Source: an uncultured Oscillospiraceae bacterium (GTDB taxonomy: Bacteria; Bacillota_A; Clostridia; Oscillospirales; Oscillospiraceae). From it: a stretch of 36,800 bases of DNA. Position 1 is the stretch's first letter, and every line of letters begins with the position of its first letter. The stretch is taken from contig CAJUAW010000012.1 of assembly GCA_910584605.1 (NCBI GenBank), positions 1 to 36,800 on the forward strand, given 5' to 3'. The translations under genes were made by a program, and so were the position numbers. Positions 7,315 through 14,686 of this stretch are shown one piece after another. The notes beneath the pieces were generated by a model. That model did no database searches. It saw nothing but the letters and a program-made list of their open reading frames with translations, and had not been told where the DNA came from.

Positions 7315-8562
7315 TCATCCATCTGCCGGTTTTCGGCCCTGTTGGGCCAGCATGACAAGGAAAAAGCTGGCAGAGAGAGAAAGCAGATTCAGCACGAAGA
7401 TCAGGTGGTAACTTTGCGTCCAGTCGGCAATCTTGCCAATCAGGAAAAACCCGCAGGTGCTGCCCATAGTGAAGATCGTCAGTACCCGGCTGTAGGTCAG
7501 CTTATAGTCCTCCTGGCCAAAGATACTGATGACCCATAGGGGGAGCGGAACAGTCCCGAGAGGGTTTCCGATCCCCCACAGGGCGATGAACAGGATGGCG
7601 CTGGCTGGCTGCGGGGTGACCAAGAGGGCGGCGGCAGTTGCAGCGGCCGGCAGAACATACAAATAGACTGAGGCCTTCTTAATGCCAAAAAAGTCGATTA
7701 CTCCGCCCACTGTCAATTTGCTGATCATCATGGTGAATCCGAAAATGGTTGCGGCAGCGCCCAAAAAGAGGGTGTCGTAGCCGATGCTCTGAAGAAACGT
7801 GGGGTAAAAGCCGTTGAGGGGCGTAATCACAAACCCTGCCATAAACATGGCGCAGGACAGCAGCACAAAGCGCCGGGTCCGGTCCCGGGGGCCGGAGACC
7901 AGTCCAGTCTTCCGCCTGTTCTCTCCCTGTTGGTTTTCAGGTCCCCCGGCTCCCTCGTCAAATCCAAAGGGCCGCAGCCCCATCTCTTCCGGTGTGTCGC
8001 GGATGAGCAGCAACGCCGCCACACACAGGGCCAGGATGACGGCCCCCTGGATCGCACTCGCGTAGGTTAGCCCAAACCGGTTCAGCACTCCGGAAATGAA
8101 ACGGGACCACAGCACATTGGGAAGACTGGAGCCAACCATGCAGCAGCTGAGTACGGTTCCCCGGTACTTGTGAAACCAGTTGGTCAGCAGGATGGACACC
8201 GGGACCAGCGCTGCTCCGCCGTGGGCCACACCCACGAAGCAGGCCCCAAGGTAGCACATGAACAGACTGTCCCTCATAAAGCAGACATAGGCCAGCACCC
8301 CGGCCAGTGAGCAGACGGCCAGGACCAGTCTGGGACTGTACTTGGCATAGATACGGCCCAAAAACAGAATGCACAGCAAACATACTACGCTCTGGAGTGT
8401 CATGGCGTCAGAGATCTGTGACTGAGAGACACCTCGCTCTGACACTGCCGCCGAGAGGAACAGGGAACACAAGTTAAAGGTCATACCCATTCCATAAAAC
8501 ATCACCAGAAAACATCCGGCCGCTACAAAAAAGCTGTAATGAAGGTTTCTCTGTTTCCTCAT
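7315..8562 (-). CDS. MFS transporter, oxalate/formate antiporter-like
   Basis: This 415-residue integral membrane protein has about 12 predicted hydrophobic segments, in two groups of six. Between them is a long cytoplasmic loop (about 195-225) containing RDTPEEMGLRPFGFDEG, a signature of the OxlT/monocarboxylate branch of the major facilitator superfamily. The short loop YAKYSPR after the second segment stands for the usual MFS signature. The start has a GAGAGGGG site upstream. Its own sigma-54-type promoter at 8608-8624 places it in the same regulon as the flanking catabolic operons. I infer a role in import of the substrate or export of a carboxylate end product. The sequence does not decide between the two. 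Confidence 0.88.
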   Translation of the reverse strand: MRKQRNLHYSFFVAAGCFLVMFYGMGMTFNLCSLFLSAAVSERGVSQSQISDAMTLQSVVCLLCILFLGRIYAKYSPRLVLAVCSLAGVLAYVCFMRDSLFMCYLGACFVGVAHGGAALVPVSILLTNWFHKYRGTVLSCCMVGSSLPNVLWSRFISGVLNRFGLTYASAIQGAVILALCVAALLLIRDTPEEMGLRPFGFDEGAGGPENQQGENRRKTGLVSGPRDRTRRFVLLSCAMFMAGFVITPLNGFYPTFLQSIGYDTLFLGAAATIFGFTMMISKLTVGGVIDFFGIKKASVYLYVLPAAATAAALLVTPQPASAILFIALWGIGNPLGTVPLPLWVISIFGQEDYKLTYSRVLTIFTMGSTCGFFLIGKIADWTQSYHLIFVLNLLSLSASFFLVMLAQQGRKPADG

Positions 8563-8607
8563 GCTTTAGCCCCTCTCCCGCAGTTAACACCGTGTTGTCT
8601 ATAGTTA

Positions 8608-8624
8608 AAGCAAGAATGATACCA
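8608..8624 (-). promoter_or_regulatory. Sigma-54 (-24/-12) promoter for MFS gene
   Basis: The minus strand reads TGGTATCATTCTTGCTT. GG (8622-8623) and GC (8610-8611) are 10 bases apart, and the -12 half TTGC is perfect. The predicted start near 8597 leaves about 35 bases to the MFS ATG. Candidate activator sites lie 220-270 bases upstream, at 8846-8890. Confidence 0.72.
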
Positions 8625-8845
8625 TGTGTGATGTATCTGCCGGCGGGGCGGCTCCAGGCGTACGGTAAACGGCAAAGCTCCCAGCATTCCAGTGACATGC
8701 CGCTAAATAAGAAATTTTCTTTGGAAAAATCCTGAAGTATTTCAACAGAACCAGGCACGTATGACAGGATAACCTCTGGTGCTTAACCATACTGCCATCT
8801 TTAAAGCGGGTCTTAATTCCTGCCCGAAAAACCCGCACAGGCAAG

Positions 8846-8890
8846 TGCATTCTTTATATGGATTGCACAATGGTCTATGCACATGCTGCA
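8846..8890. promoter_or_regulatory. TGCA-rich candidate activator site upstream of MFS and activator genes
   Basis: TGCA cores start at 8846, 8864, 8878 and 8887. The exact octamer ATTGCACA at 8862-8869 is shared with 2335-2342 and 10745-10752, and a second TGCACA lies at 8878-8883. The site stands between the divergent MFS and activator genes, only about 45 bases upstream of the activator's likely -10 box. The same protein could therefore also control its own synthesis. Confidence 0.55.
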
Positions 8891-8932
8891 GACCTCCAGC
8901 CATATTCTTGACTTTTATTTTTCCTATATCTA

Positions 8933-8941
8933 TGGTATAAT
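8933..8941 (+). promoter_or_regulatory. Extended -10 promoter for the sigma-54 activator gene
   Basis: TGGTATAAT fits an extended -10 element (TGn plus TATAAT at 8936-8941). A TTGACT at 8908-8913 is too far away (22 bases) to be its -35, so the extended -10 probably carries recognition. The leader to the ATG at 9071 would be about 120 bases. Confidence 0.5.
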
Positions 8942-9070
8942 ACCCTTGAATAAGCTGCTCGAACATAACCGCAGCACCCTTTTTATCCCCACGGCTTTTA
9001 CTGGCGCTGGAGCGGTTTGTTTCAGCTAGAGGGGACCACTTCTATTGGCAAAGAATGCGAGGTGATCTTC

Positions 9071-10492
9071 ATGGGCGACAACCCCTTTTACAGAGACCTG
9101 GATGGGCGCATCTCATTTTCCATGGTTCTGGACAACATTGATGCCGGCGTCATGGTCTACGACGCTGCAGGAAACGTTCTGTTTGCCAACACCATGATGA
9201 TAAATTGGAGAAACATCCCACGCCAGGAATATCTGAAGATGAACGTGCATGACTTTATGAGCGTGATTGACGTGTGCGTTTTTGATTTGGTTTGCCAGGA
9301 AAAGCGGCGGGTCAGCCGTTTACAGTACTATCAGGACCTTCAGAAAGCGGGAGACCCCCTCCGGATCAGAACGGTGACCGGGACCCCTATTTTCGACGGC
9401 TTTGGCAACATCCAGTATGTAGTCACCCTGCTTCAAGATGTAGATGACTTTCAAAAATTGTATCAGACACTTCTGGATGAAAATAAGATCCTCTACACCG
9501 AACGTCCCAAAGTCCGCTCGGATGAGAAGGTGGGCATTATCGCCAAGAGTCCTGAGATGCGCCAGCTGATTTCCGTGCTGGACAACATCGCCCCCCTGGA
9601 CTCCACCATTTTGCTGTATGGGGAATCGGGCACCGGTAAGGAGGTCCTTGCCCATTATATTCACGATCACAGCAAACGGCAGGGAAAACCGATGATTACT
9701 GTAAACTGTGCGGCCTTTCCAGAAAATTTGGTGGAGGCCGAACTCTTCGGCTATGAAAAGGGCAGCTTTACTGGCGCCAGCCGGGACGGGAAAATCGGCT
9801 TGGCCGAGGCGGCCAATGGAGGAACGCTGTTTTTGGATGAGATCAACTCTCTGCCGCTGGTGGTCCAGGGCAAGGTCCTGCGCATGATTGAGGAGAAAAG
9901 CATACAGCGGGTAGGTTCGGTGCAGAGCAAAAAGGTAGACTTCCGCCTGATCGTGGCTACCAACCGGGACCTGGGCGAGATGGTGCGGCAGGGGACCTTC
10001 CGGGCGGACTTGTACTACCGCCTTCACGTCATCCCTCTGATGATCCCGCCTGTTCGAGAGCGCCAGTCGGACATTGTTCCGCTGTGCCTCCACTTTTTGG
10101 AGTATTTTTGCAAGAAGTACAACCTGAAAAAGAGTTTCTCTGATCCGGTGCTGGAGGAGGTCACACAATACCATTGGCCAGGGAATGTCAGAGAGATCCG
10201 GAATTTTGTGGAACGTATGGTAGTGATGACCCCCTATGCGACGACAGAAATCGCCAGTATCCCTTCCGGGATGCTCTCTGACAAGGAGGAGCCCCGGCCA
10301 GGGAGCGACAGAGCGGAGAAGGCGGCGGGAGGCAAGCTGACCAAGGAAACGATATTAGCCGCACTGGCTGTCTGCAACAATCACCGCAGCAAGACCGCAG
10401 AGTATCTGGGCATCTCCCGGCGGCAGCTTCAATATAAGATCAAGGAATTTCATATTTCCTCCCGGTGCAGCTACAAAAACGACGACGCTTAG
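9071..10492 (+). CDS. Sigma-54-dependent transcriptional activator (PAS, AAA+, Fis-type HTH)
   Basis: This 473-residue enhancer-binding protein would remodel RNA polymerase-sigma-54 at -24/-12 promoters. An N-terminal PAS-like sensor spans about residues 15-130 (MVYDAAGNVLFAN, then FGNIQYVVTLLQDV). The AAA+ domain spans about 155-385: Walker A GESGTGKE (184-191), L1 loop GSFTGA (231-236), Walker B LFLDEI (253-258) and FRADLYYRL (310-318). A Fis-type helix-turn-helix lies at about 425-460 (KTAEYLGISRRQLQYKIKEF). The L1 loop has Ser where most relatives have Ala (GAFTGA). I chose the ATG at 9071 because GAGGTGA precedes it; an in-frame TTG at 9017 would extend it without a good site. It lies amid four sigma-54 promoters and is the obvious regulator of the flanking operons. 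The ligand is unknown, and a small carboxylate sensed by the PAS domain is a guess. Confidence 0.95.
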   Translation: MGDNPFYRDLDGRISFSMVLDNIDAGVMVYDAAGNVLFANTMMINWRNIPRQEYLKMNVHDFMSVIDVCVFDLVCQEKRRVSRLQYYQDLQKAGDPLRIRTVTGTPIFDGFGNIQYVVTLLQDVDDFQKLYQTLLDENKILYTERPKVRSDEKVGIIAKSPEMRQLISVLDNIAPLDSTILLYGESGTGKEVLAHYIHDHSKRQGKPMITVNCAAFPENLVEAELFGYEKGSFTGASRDGKIGLAEAANGGTLFLDEINSLPLVVQGKVLRMIEEKSIQRVGSVQSKKVDFRLIVATNRDLGEMVRQGTFRADLYYRLHVIPLMIPPVRERQSDIVPLCLHFLEYFCKKYNLKKSFSDPVLEEVTQYHWPGNVREIRNFVERMVVMTPYATTEIASIPSGMLSDKEEPRPGSDRAEKAAGGKLTKETILAALAVCNNHRSKTAEYLGISRRQLQYKIKEFHISSRCSYKNDDA

Positions 10493-10744
10493 GAACGCAC
10501 CTCGAATATGACAATATCGGATATGGTTCCAATCAGCTTTGCCTATGGAAGGAATGAACGTGATTGCGGCAGTTTTGAGACTTACTTTGAACAAGCACAC
10601 GGGCAGGAACGTAACATGCTGCAGAACAGATGCAGCAGGGTTCCGCCCTCCCGACATATGATACCCAAATCAAAAGAGGAGCTGATGCCCGGTACCTCGG
10701 GCAGACAAGGTTCTTGCTCCTGCGCAGGCATGTGAACTCCCCGG
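10493..10744. other. Intergenic stretch after the activator gene, no gene recognised
   Basis: I see no convincing coding sequence here. There are two weak dyads: TGCTGCA/TGCAGCA with a 7-base spacer at 10617-10637, and TGCCCG/CGGGCA around 10685-10705 without a T-run. Either could help end the activator transcript, but neither is a good intrinsic terminator. Confidence 0.5.
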
Positions 10745-10780
10745 ATTGCACAAAATGTGCAGATCGGGGAGTTTTTGCAC
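10745..10780. promoter_or_regulatory. Palindromic activator site upstream of tctC
   Basis: TGCACAAAATGTGCA at 10747-10761 is a perfect 15-base palindrome, and with the two bases before it supplies the octamer ATTGCACA. A further TTGCAC half-site is at 10775-10780. The site is about 110-145 bases upstream of the sigma-54 promoter at 10888-10904, a normal enhancer distance. It is the cleanest copy of the motif also found at 2281-2363 and 8846-8890. Confidence 0.7.
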
Positions 10781-10887
10781 TTTTCTCCGCTGCCGCATTC
10801 TGTATTTTAAGCCCGAAAAGCGAGTTCAGTGGGACAGTCAGTTTGAAATTTGAGGGTTTTTCGGCGATTTGCTGTCTTTTTATGATT

Positions 10888-10904
10888 TGGCACGATCCTT
10901 GCTT
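10888..10904 (+). promoter_or_regulatory. Sigma-54 (-24/-12) promoter for the tct/dehydratase operon
   Basis: TGGCACGATCCTTGCTT is an essentially perfect match to the sigma-54 consensus (TGGCAC-N5-TTGCW). GG is at 10889-10890 and GC at 10901-10902. The predicted start near 10914 places a strong stem-loop (10920-10944) almost at the 5' end of the transcript, with tctC beginning about 145 bases downstream. Confidence 0.9.
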
Positions 10905-10919
10905 TTGTATAATTGCAAT

Positions 10920-10944
10920 ACCAAAAGGTAAGCTACCTTTTGGT
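10920..10944 (+). other. 5'-terminal mRNA stem-loop in the tctC leader
   Basis: An 11-bp perfect stem (ACCAAAAGGTA paired with TACCTTTTGGT) closes on a three-base loop. It starts within a few bases of the predicted transcription start. No T-run follows, so it is not a terminator; protection of the 5' end of a long mRNA is the simplest reading. Confidence 0.6.
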
Positions 10945-11057
10945 CCGCGACGGCTCCTGCTCGCCGCACCGCCACCGCATTTGATATGGCGCTCCATACC
11001 AGATTCTAAGGGAGCGTTATAGCAAAAGAAAAAATAAAAATATGGAGGAGAACTACA

Positions 11058-12101
11058 ATGAAGAAACGTATCCTGTCCGCTCTGCTGGCTTCCGCAATGC
11101 TCTTTGCCCTCGCGGCCTGCGGCAACAATCAGCAGACTCCGTCCAACAGCAATCCTTCTGGGCCTGCAAATTCCGGCGGTGCAGTTTCCGCCCAGCAGCC
11201 CGCCGCGCCTTCTGACTCCGGTTACCCCACCAAGCCCATCACCAACATCGTTTGCACCTCCGCCGGCGGCAGTACCGACCTGTACAACCGCTTGATCGGC
11301 AACTATATCGAGCCCTACCTGGGGCAAGGTTTTGTGATTGAAAACGTGACAGGCGGCGCTCAGGTCATCGGCACCACCCAGCTGGCCAACTCCGCCCCTG
11401 ACGGCTATACCCTGGGCGGCGGCTGGAGCGCCTCCTTCGGGATGAGGCCCTATCTGCTGGATGTCACCTATGATGTGGACGACTTCATCTTTGTCTGCGG
11501 CATTCTAAACCAGATCGAGTCCTGTATTGTCCGTTCCGACGCCAAGTGGAACACCCTGGACGAGTTGATGGAAGATCTGAAGAACAATCCGGAGATCAAC
11601 TACGGCGCCGGAAATGCCGGCTCCTTCCAGTATGTCTGGGCGCGGTACGTTATGAACCAGAAGGGAGTCAATGGCACCTTTATCCCCCACGACGGCGACG
11701 CCGATGCGCTGACATCCCTCCGGGGCGGCGCGGTAGACTTTGTCTTTGCTGAGACTACCTCCGCCATGAGCGGCATCAAGTCGGGCGATTACCGGGTCCT
11801 GGCCACCTGCTTGACCGAGCGCGACCCCGCTACCCCCGATGTGCCCTGCCTTGCTGAGCTTGGCTACAAGTGTGAACTGAGCCACACCATGTCTCTGATC
11901 TTCCCCGCAGGCGTCCCTGACGAATGTGTACAGAAGGTCTACAATGCCGTGGAACAGGTGATGCAGGACCCTGGCTTTATTGAGCAGTGTGAGAAAGGCG
12001 GTTTCTCCCCCGTCTTTAAGACGGGCGAAGAGATTCGGGAGGAGATCGATCAGCTGGCCGAAATCATTAAGCCCATGATCGAGGAAGGAGCCTTTGACTG
12101 A
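11058..12101 (+). CDS. tctC: Tripartite tricarboxylate transporter substrate-binding lipoprotein
   Basis: This 347-residue extracytoplasmic binding protein captures a carboxylate and delivers it to TctAB. The N-terminus is a lipoprotein signal peptide with lipobox LAAC (C21), followed by a Ser/Pro/Asn/Gln-rich linker to about residue 55. The mature domain has the Bug/TctC pattern: YPTKPITNIVCTSAGGSTDLYNR at its start, QVIGTTQLANSAPDGYTLG, and the C-terminal EEIREEIDQLAEIIK. An AGGAG precedes the ATG. It is the first gene behind the sigma-54 promoter at 10888. A stable hairpin just after it (12152-12181) would allow more binding protein than membrane subunits. Ligands known for the family range from citrate to sugar acids and aromatic acids; this one is not predictable. 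Confidence 0.93.
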   Translation: MKKRILSALLASAMLFALAACGNNQQTPSNSNPSGPANSGGAVSAQQPAAPSDSGYPTKPITNIVCTSAGGSTDLYNRLIGNYIEPYLGQGFVIENVTGGAQVIGTTQLANSAPDGYTLGGGWSASFGMRPYLLDVTYDVDDFIFVCGILNQIESCIVRSDAKWNTLDELMEDLKNNPEINYGAGNAGSFQYVWARYVMNQKGVNGTFIPHDGDADALTSLRGGAVDFVFAETTSAMSGIKSGDYRVLATCLTERDPATPDVPCLAELGYKCELSHTMSLIFPAGVPDECVQKVYNAVEQVMQDPGFIEQCEKGGFSPVFKTGEEIREEIDQLAEIIKPMIEEGAFD

Positions 12102-12151
12102 TTCTGTAATACCGCTGTCTCTTTGATTTCCCCTTTTTGACATTGGGCAGG

Positions 12152-12181
12152 GGAGCCCCCGGCGCTTGCGGCGGGGGCTCC
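12152..12181 (+). other. Intercistronic stem-loop between tctC and tctB
   Basis: A 9-bp GC-rich stem (GGAGCCCCC with GGGGGCTCC) encloses a 12-base loop. No T-run follows, so it looks like an mRNA-processing or 3'-stabilising element rather than a terminator. Such a hairpin after the binding-protein gene is a common way to keep that protein in excess. Confidence 0.65.
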
Positions 12182-12240
12182 TGTTGACCCAGATCTTCTG
12201 TGCTGTGAACGCCAGATGTTTGCAGCGGAAAGGCATAACA

Positions 12241-12756
12241 ATGAATGATTTTATCAAAAAGCGCCTTGTGGTGACAAAGGCCCACGCAGATATCGTTCTT
12301 TCGCTCCTTTTTATTTTGGCATCCCTCTACATGCTCCTGTTTGGAATTGAAAAATTTACCAAGATTGGGTTTGGAGCCGTTGGCAAAGTGGACGACCGGC
12401 TGTTTCCGACCATTCTGATGTGGGCTGCTCTGATCTGCTCCATCGCAATCTTGCTGTTTGCTCTGTTTGAAAACGCAAAAGACAAAAAACTGATCCAGGC
12501 TGGCGGCACACCGGCCACCACGGAGTTCTCCATCTGCGCAATTCTTGTTACCTTGATTGGTCTGTTCTTCTATTTGACTATGAAAACCATCGGCTATCCT
12601 CTCAGCAGTGTCATCAGCATCTGTGCTGTTTATTATTTGCTGGGAGGCAGAAAGATACTGACCGCTCTGCTTACCTCCGGGATCTTTACGCTGGTCTGTT
12701 ATCTGTTCTTTGCCGTATATTTGGGCGTCAGCCTGCCTATTGGGTTTGGGTTCTGA
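12241..12756 (+). CDS. tctB: Tripartite tricarboxylate transporter small membrane subunit
   Basis: This 171-residue protein has four hydrophobic segments (about residues 18-35, 57-77, 98-120 and 140-165), the normal TctB layout, and a charged cytoplasmic loop around 80-95. Its identity rests on length, topology and position between tctC and tctA, because TctB sequences are poorly conserved. I chose the ATG at 12241, which gives a conventional N-terminus; an upstream in-frame TTG would run through the intercistronic hairpin. The site upstream (GGAAAGG) is modest, consistent with lower expression than tctC. Confidence 0.87.
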   Translation: MNDFIKKRLVVTKAHADIVLSLLFILASLYMLLFGIEKFTKIGFGAVGKVDDRLFPTILMWAALICSIAILLFALFENAKDKKLIQAGGTPATTEFSICAILVTLIGLFFYLTMKTIGYPLSSVISICAVYYLLGGRKILTALLTSGIFTLVCYLFFAVYLGVSLPIGFGF

Positions 12757-12817
12757 TTGAAGAATTCGGCCAAATATCGACTCATTTATTCTTGAAATGA
12801 TCCAGGGGGATTGATTT

Positions 12818-14335
12818 ATGGGCTTTAGTTTTGCAAATATTGCCGCAGGCTTTTCGCAGATCACAACGCTCAATTGTGTCGCTATGATCGCCTTCGGTAC
12901 CTTTCTCGGCATTGTCATCGGTGCGCTGCCCGGACTGACCGCAACCACCGGTGTGGCAATTTTCCTGCCCCTTACCTTTTACATGGAACCTGTTCCGGCA
13001 CTGGGCTTCCTCGCCGGCATCTACTGCGGTGGTATGTACGGCGGTTCTATCACGGCTATCCTCATCAACACGCCGGGTACGCCCTCCGGCGCGGCCACCG
13101 TTCTGGACGGGCATCCGCTGGCTCAAAAAGGCGAGGCCTACCGGGCGCTGCAAATTGCGCTGTACGCCTCAGTAATTGGCGGCATCATCTCCTGCATTGC
13201 ACTGATGTTCTTTGCACCTATTCTGGCCTCCGCCGCTCTAAAATTCAGCTATGCAGAGTACTTTGCTCTGGGTGTATTCGGACTGTCCGTGGTGGCCGGC
13301 CTTTCAAACGGCAACATTTTCAAGGGCCTGCTGTCGTGTGTCATCGGCCTCTTCATCGGCTGCATCGGTATGGACCCCATCTCCGGCTATCCACGCCTTA
13401 CCTTCGGTTCCACCTCCCTGCTGGGCGGCTTTCAGCTGATTCCGGTGTTGATCGGTATCTTTGCTTTGTCTGAACTAATCCGGCAGTGTGCTGACAAGGC
13501 CAATCGCGGCAATGAAAAAGAGGAGATCCTCGCGGTTTCCGGCAACAGTCTGACCAAAGCTGACTGGAAGAGATGTATCTCGCCCATCATCAAGGGCTCC
13601 TTGATTGGCACCTTTATCGGCGCAGTCCCCGCCACCGGCGGCGGCACTGCTGCATTCCTCTCCTACGGTGAGCAGCGGCGTGCTACCAAGGACCCCGATT
13701 ACGGCAAGGGCAGCATTGAGGGTGTGGCCGCCTCTGAGTCCGCCAACAACGGCGCTACTGGCGGCACCTTTATCCCCATGCTGACGCTGGGCATTCCCGG
13801 CGACTCGGTTACTGCGGTGATGATGGGCGCTCTGATCATTCAAGGGCTGACCCCCGGCCCGTCCCTGTTTGTGGAGCATGGTGACACCATCAACGGCATC
13901 TATTTTGCCCTGCTGCTGTCCAACATCTTTATGCTGATGATGGGCCAGGTGGGACTGCGCTGGTTTTATAAAGTCTGTCTGATCCCCAAAGAGATCCTTC
14001 AGCCTATTATCTTCGGCCTGTGCTGCATCGGCGCCTATGCGGCCAACTCCAGCATGTTTGACGTGGCATGTATGATCTTCTTCGGTTTCCTCGGCTATTT
14101 CCTCACTCGGTTCGGCATCCCCATGACGCCCATCCTGCTGGGCTTAATCCTGGGCAGCATCACCGAGTCTAATCTGCGCCGGGGCCTGATCCCCACTAAG
14201 GGGAACTTCTTCCAGTTCATCTGCCGGCCTATCTGTCTTGTGATCCTGGCGTTTACTGTATTTTCCCTCTTGTTTACTATTATTCGCATGATCCGCGACA
14301 CTGCCGCTGGGAAGACGCTGAAGGAAGAGGAGTAA
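12818..14335 (+). CDS. tctA: Tripartite tricarboxylate transporter large membrane subunit
   Basis: This 505-residue permease forms the main channel and uses the ion gradient to bring a carboxylate across the cytoplasmic membrane. The family signature GALPGLTATTG is at residues 35-45. The second hallmark, YGGSITAILINTPGTPSGAATVLDGHP, begins near residue 74; the mirror-image half has GGTFIPMLTLGIPGDSVTAVMMGAL. The protein has about 10-12 hydrophobic segments. AGGGGG precedes the ATG. Its length is normal for the family. With tctC and tctB it completes one importer, placed directly ahead of three catabolic enzymes that would act on its substrate. Confidence 0.95.
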   Translation: MGFSFANIAAGFSQITTLNCVAMIAFGTFLGIVIGALPGLTATTGVAIFLPLTFYMEPVPALGFLAGIYCGGMYGGSITAILINTPGTPSGAATVLDGHPLAQKGEAYRALQIALYASVIGGIISCIALMFFAPILASAALKFSYAEYFALGVFGLSVVAGLSNGNIFKGLLSCVIGLFIGCIGMDPISGYPRLTFGSTSLLGGFQLIPVLIGIFALSELIRQCADKANRGNEKEEILAVSGNSLTKADWKRCISPIIKGSLIGTFIGAVPATGGGTAAFLSYGEQRRATKDPDYGKGSIEGVAASESANNGATGGTFIPMLTLGIPGDSVTAVMMGALIIQGLTPGPSLFVEHGDTINGIYFALLLSNIFMLMMGQVGLRWFYKVCLIPKEILQPIIFGLCCIGAYAANSSMFDVACMIFFGFLGYFLTRFGIPMTPILLGLILGSITESNLRRGLIPTKGNFFQFICRPICLVILAFTVFSLLFTIIRMIRDTAAGKTLKEEE

Positions 14336-14404
14336 GCGCCTGTACTCAACGCTTCCCGGCTCAAAAGCGGAAGCGGTTCCAGCTTGTTTAAGGAGGTTCA
14401 CACA

Positions 14405-14686
14405 ATGGCAATGAAACGTATGTTGATCCTGTCTCCGCAGGACAATGTGGGCGTTCTGCTGGAGGAGGCCAAACAGGGCGATACCGCAGTCTGCGGCCAG
14501 GTGCAGGTCCCTTGCCTGGAGGATATTAGCTTCTGCCACAAAATTGCCCTAGCTGATCTGCCCGCCCACACAGATTTCCTCAAATATGGAGAGATCATTG
14601 GCTACTCTCTCCGGGCTGTCAAAAAAGGAGAGTGGGTCCATATCCACAATCTGGACGATGTCAGAGGACGGGAGGGGATGCTGTAA
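14405..14686 (+). CDS. UxaA/GarD-family dehydratase, small (SAF-domain) subunit
   Basis: This 93-residue protein corresponds to the N-terminal SAF domain of altronate/galactarate-type dehydratases, which here exists as a separate chain. Typical features are the opening LILSPQDNVGVLLEEAKQGD, a central HKIALADL (residues 52-59 or close), and DFLKYGEIIGYS followed by GEWVHIHNL. I chose the ATG at 14405 because AGGAGG lies 8 bases upstream; an in-frame TTG at 14384 precedes that site and is unlikely. Its stop codon overlaps the start of the large subunit (TAATG), so the subunits are translationally coupled. The same two-chain layout occurs in altronate-type dehydratases and in (R)-sulfolactate sulfo-lyase SuyAB. 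Confidence 0.9.
   Translation: MAMKRMLILSPQDNVGVLLEEAKQGDTAVCGQVQVPCLEDISFCHKIALADLPAHTDFLKYGEIIGYSLRAVKKGEWVHIHNLDDVRGREGML

Noticed and set aside
10508..10735. A 75-codon frame between the activator and tctC
   Set aside because: It has no ribosome binding site or recognisable motif, lies next to regulatory DNA, and looks like non-coding sequence.
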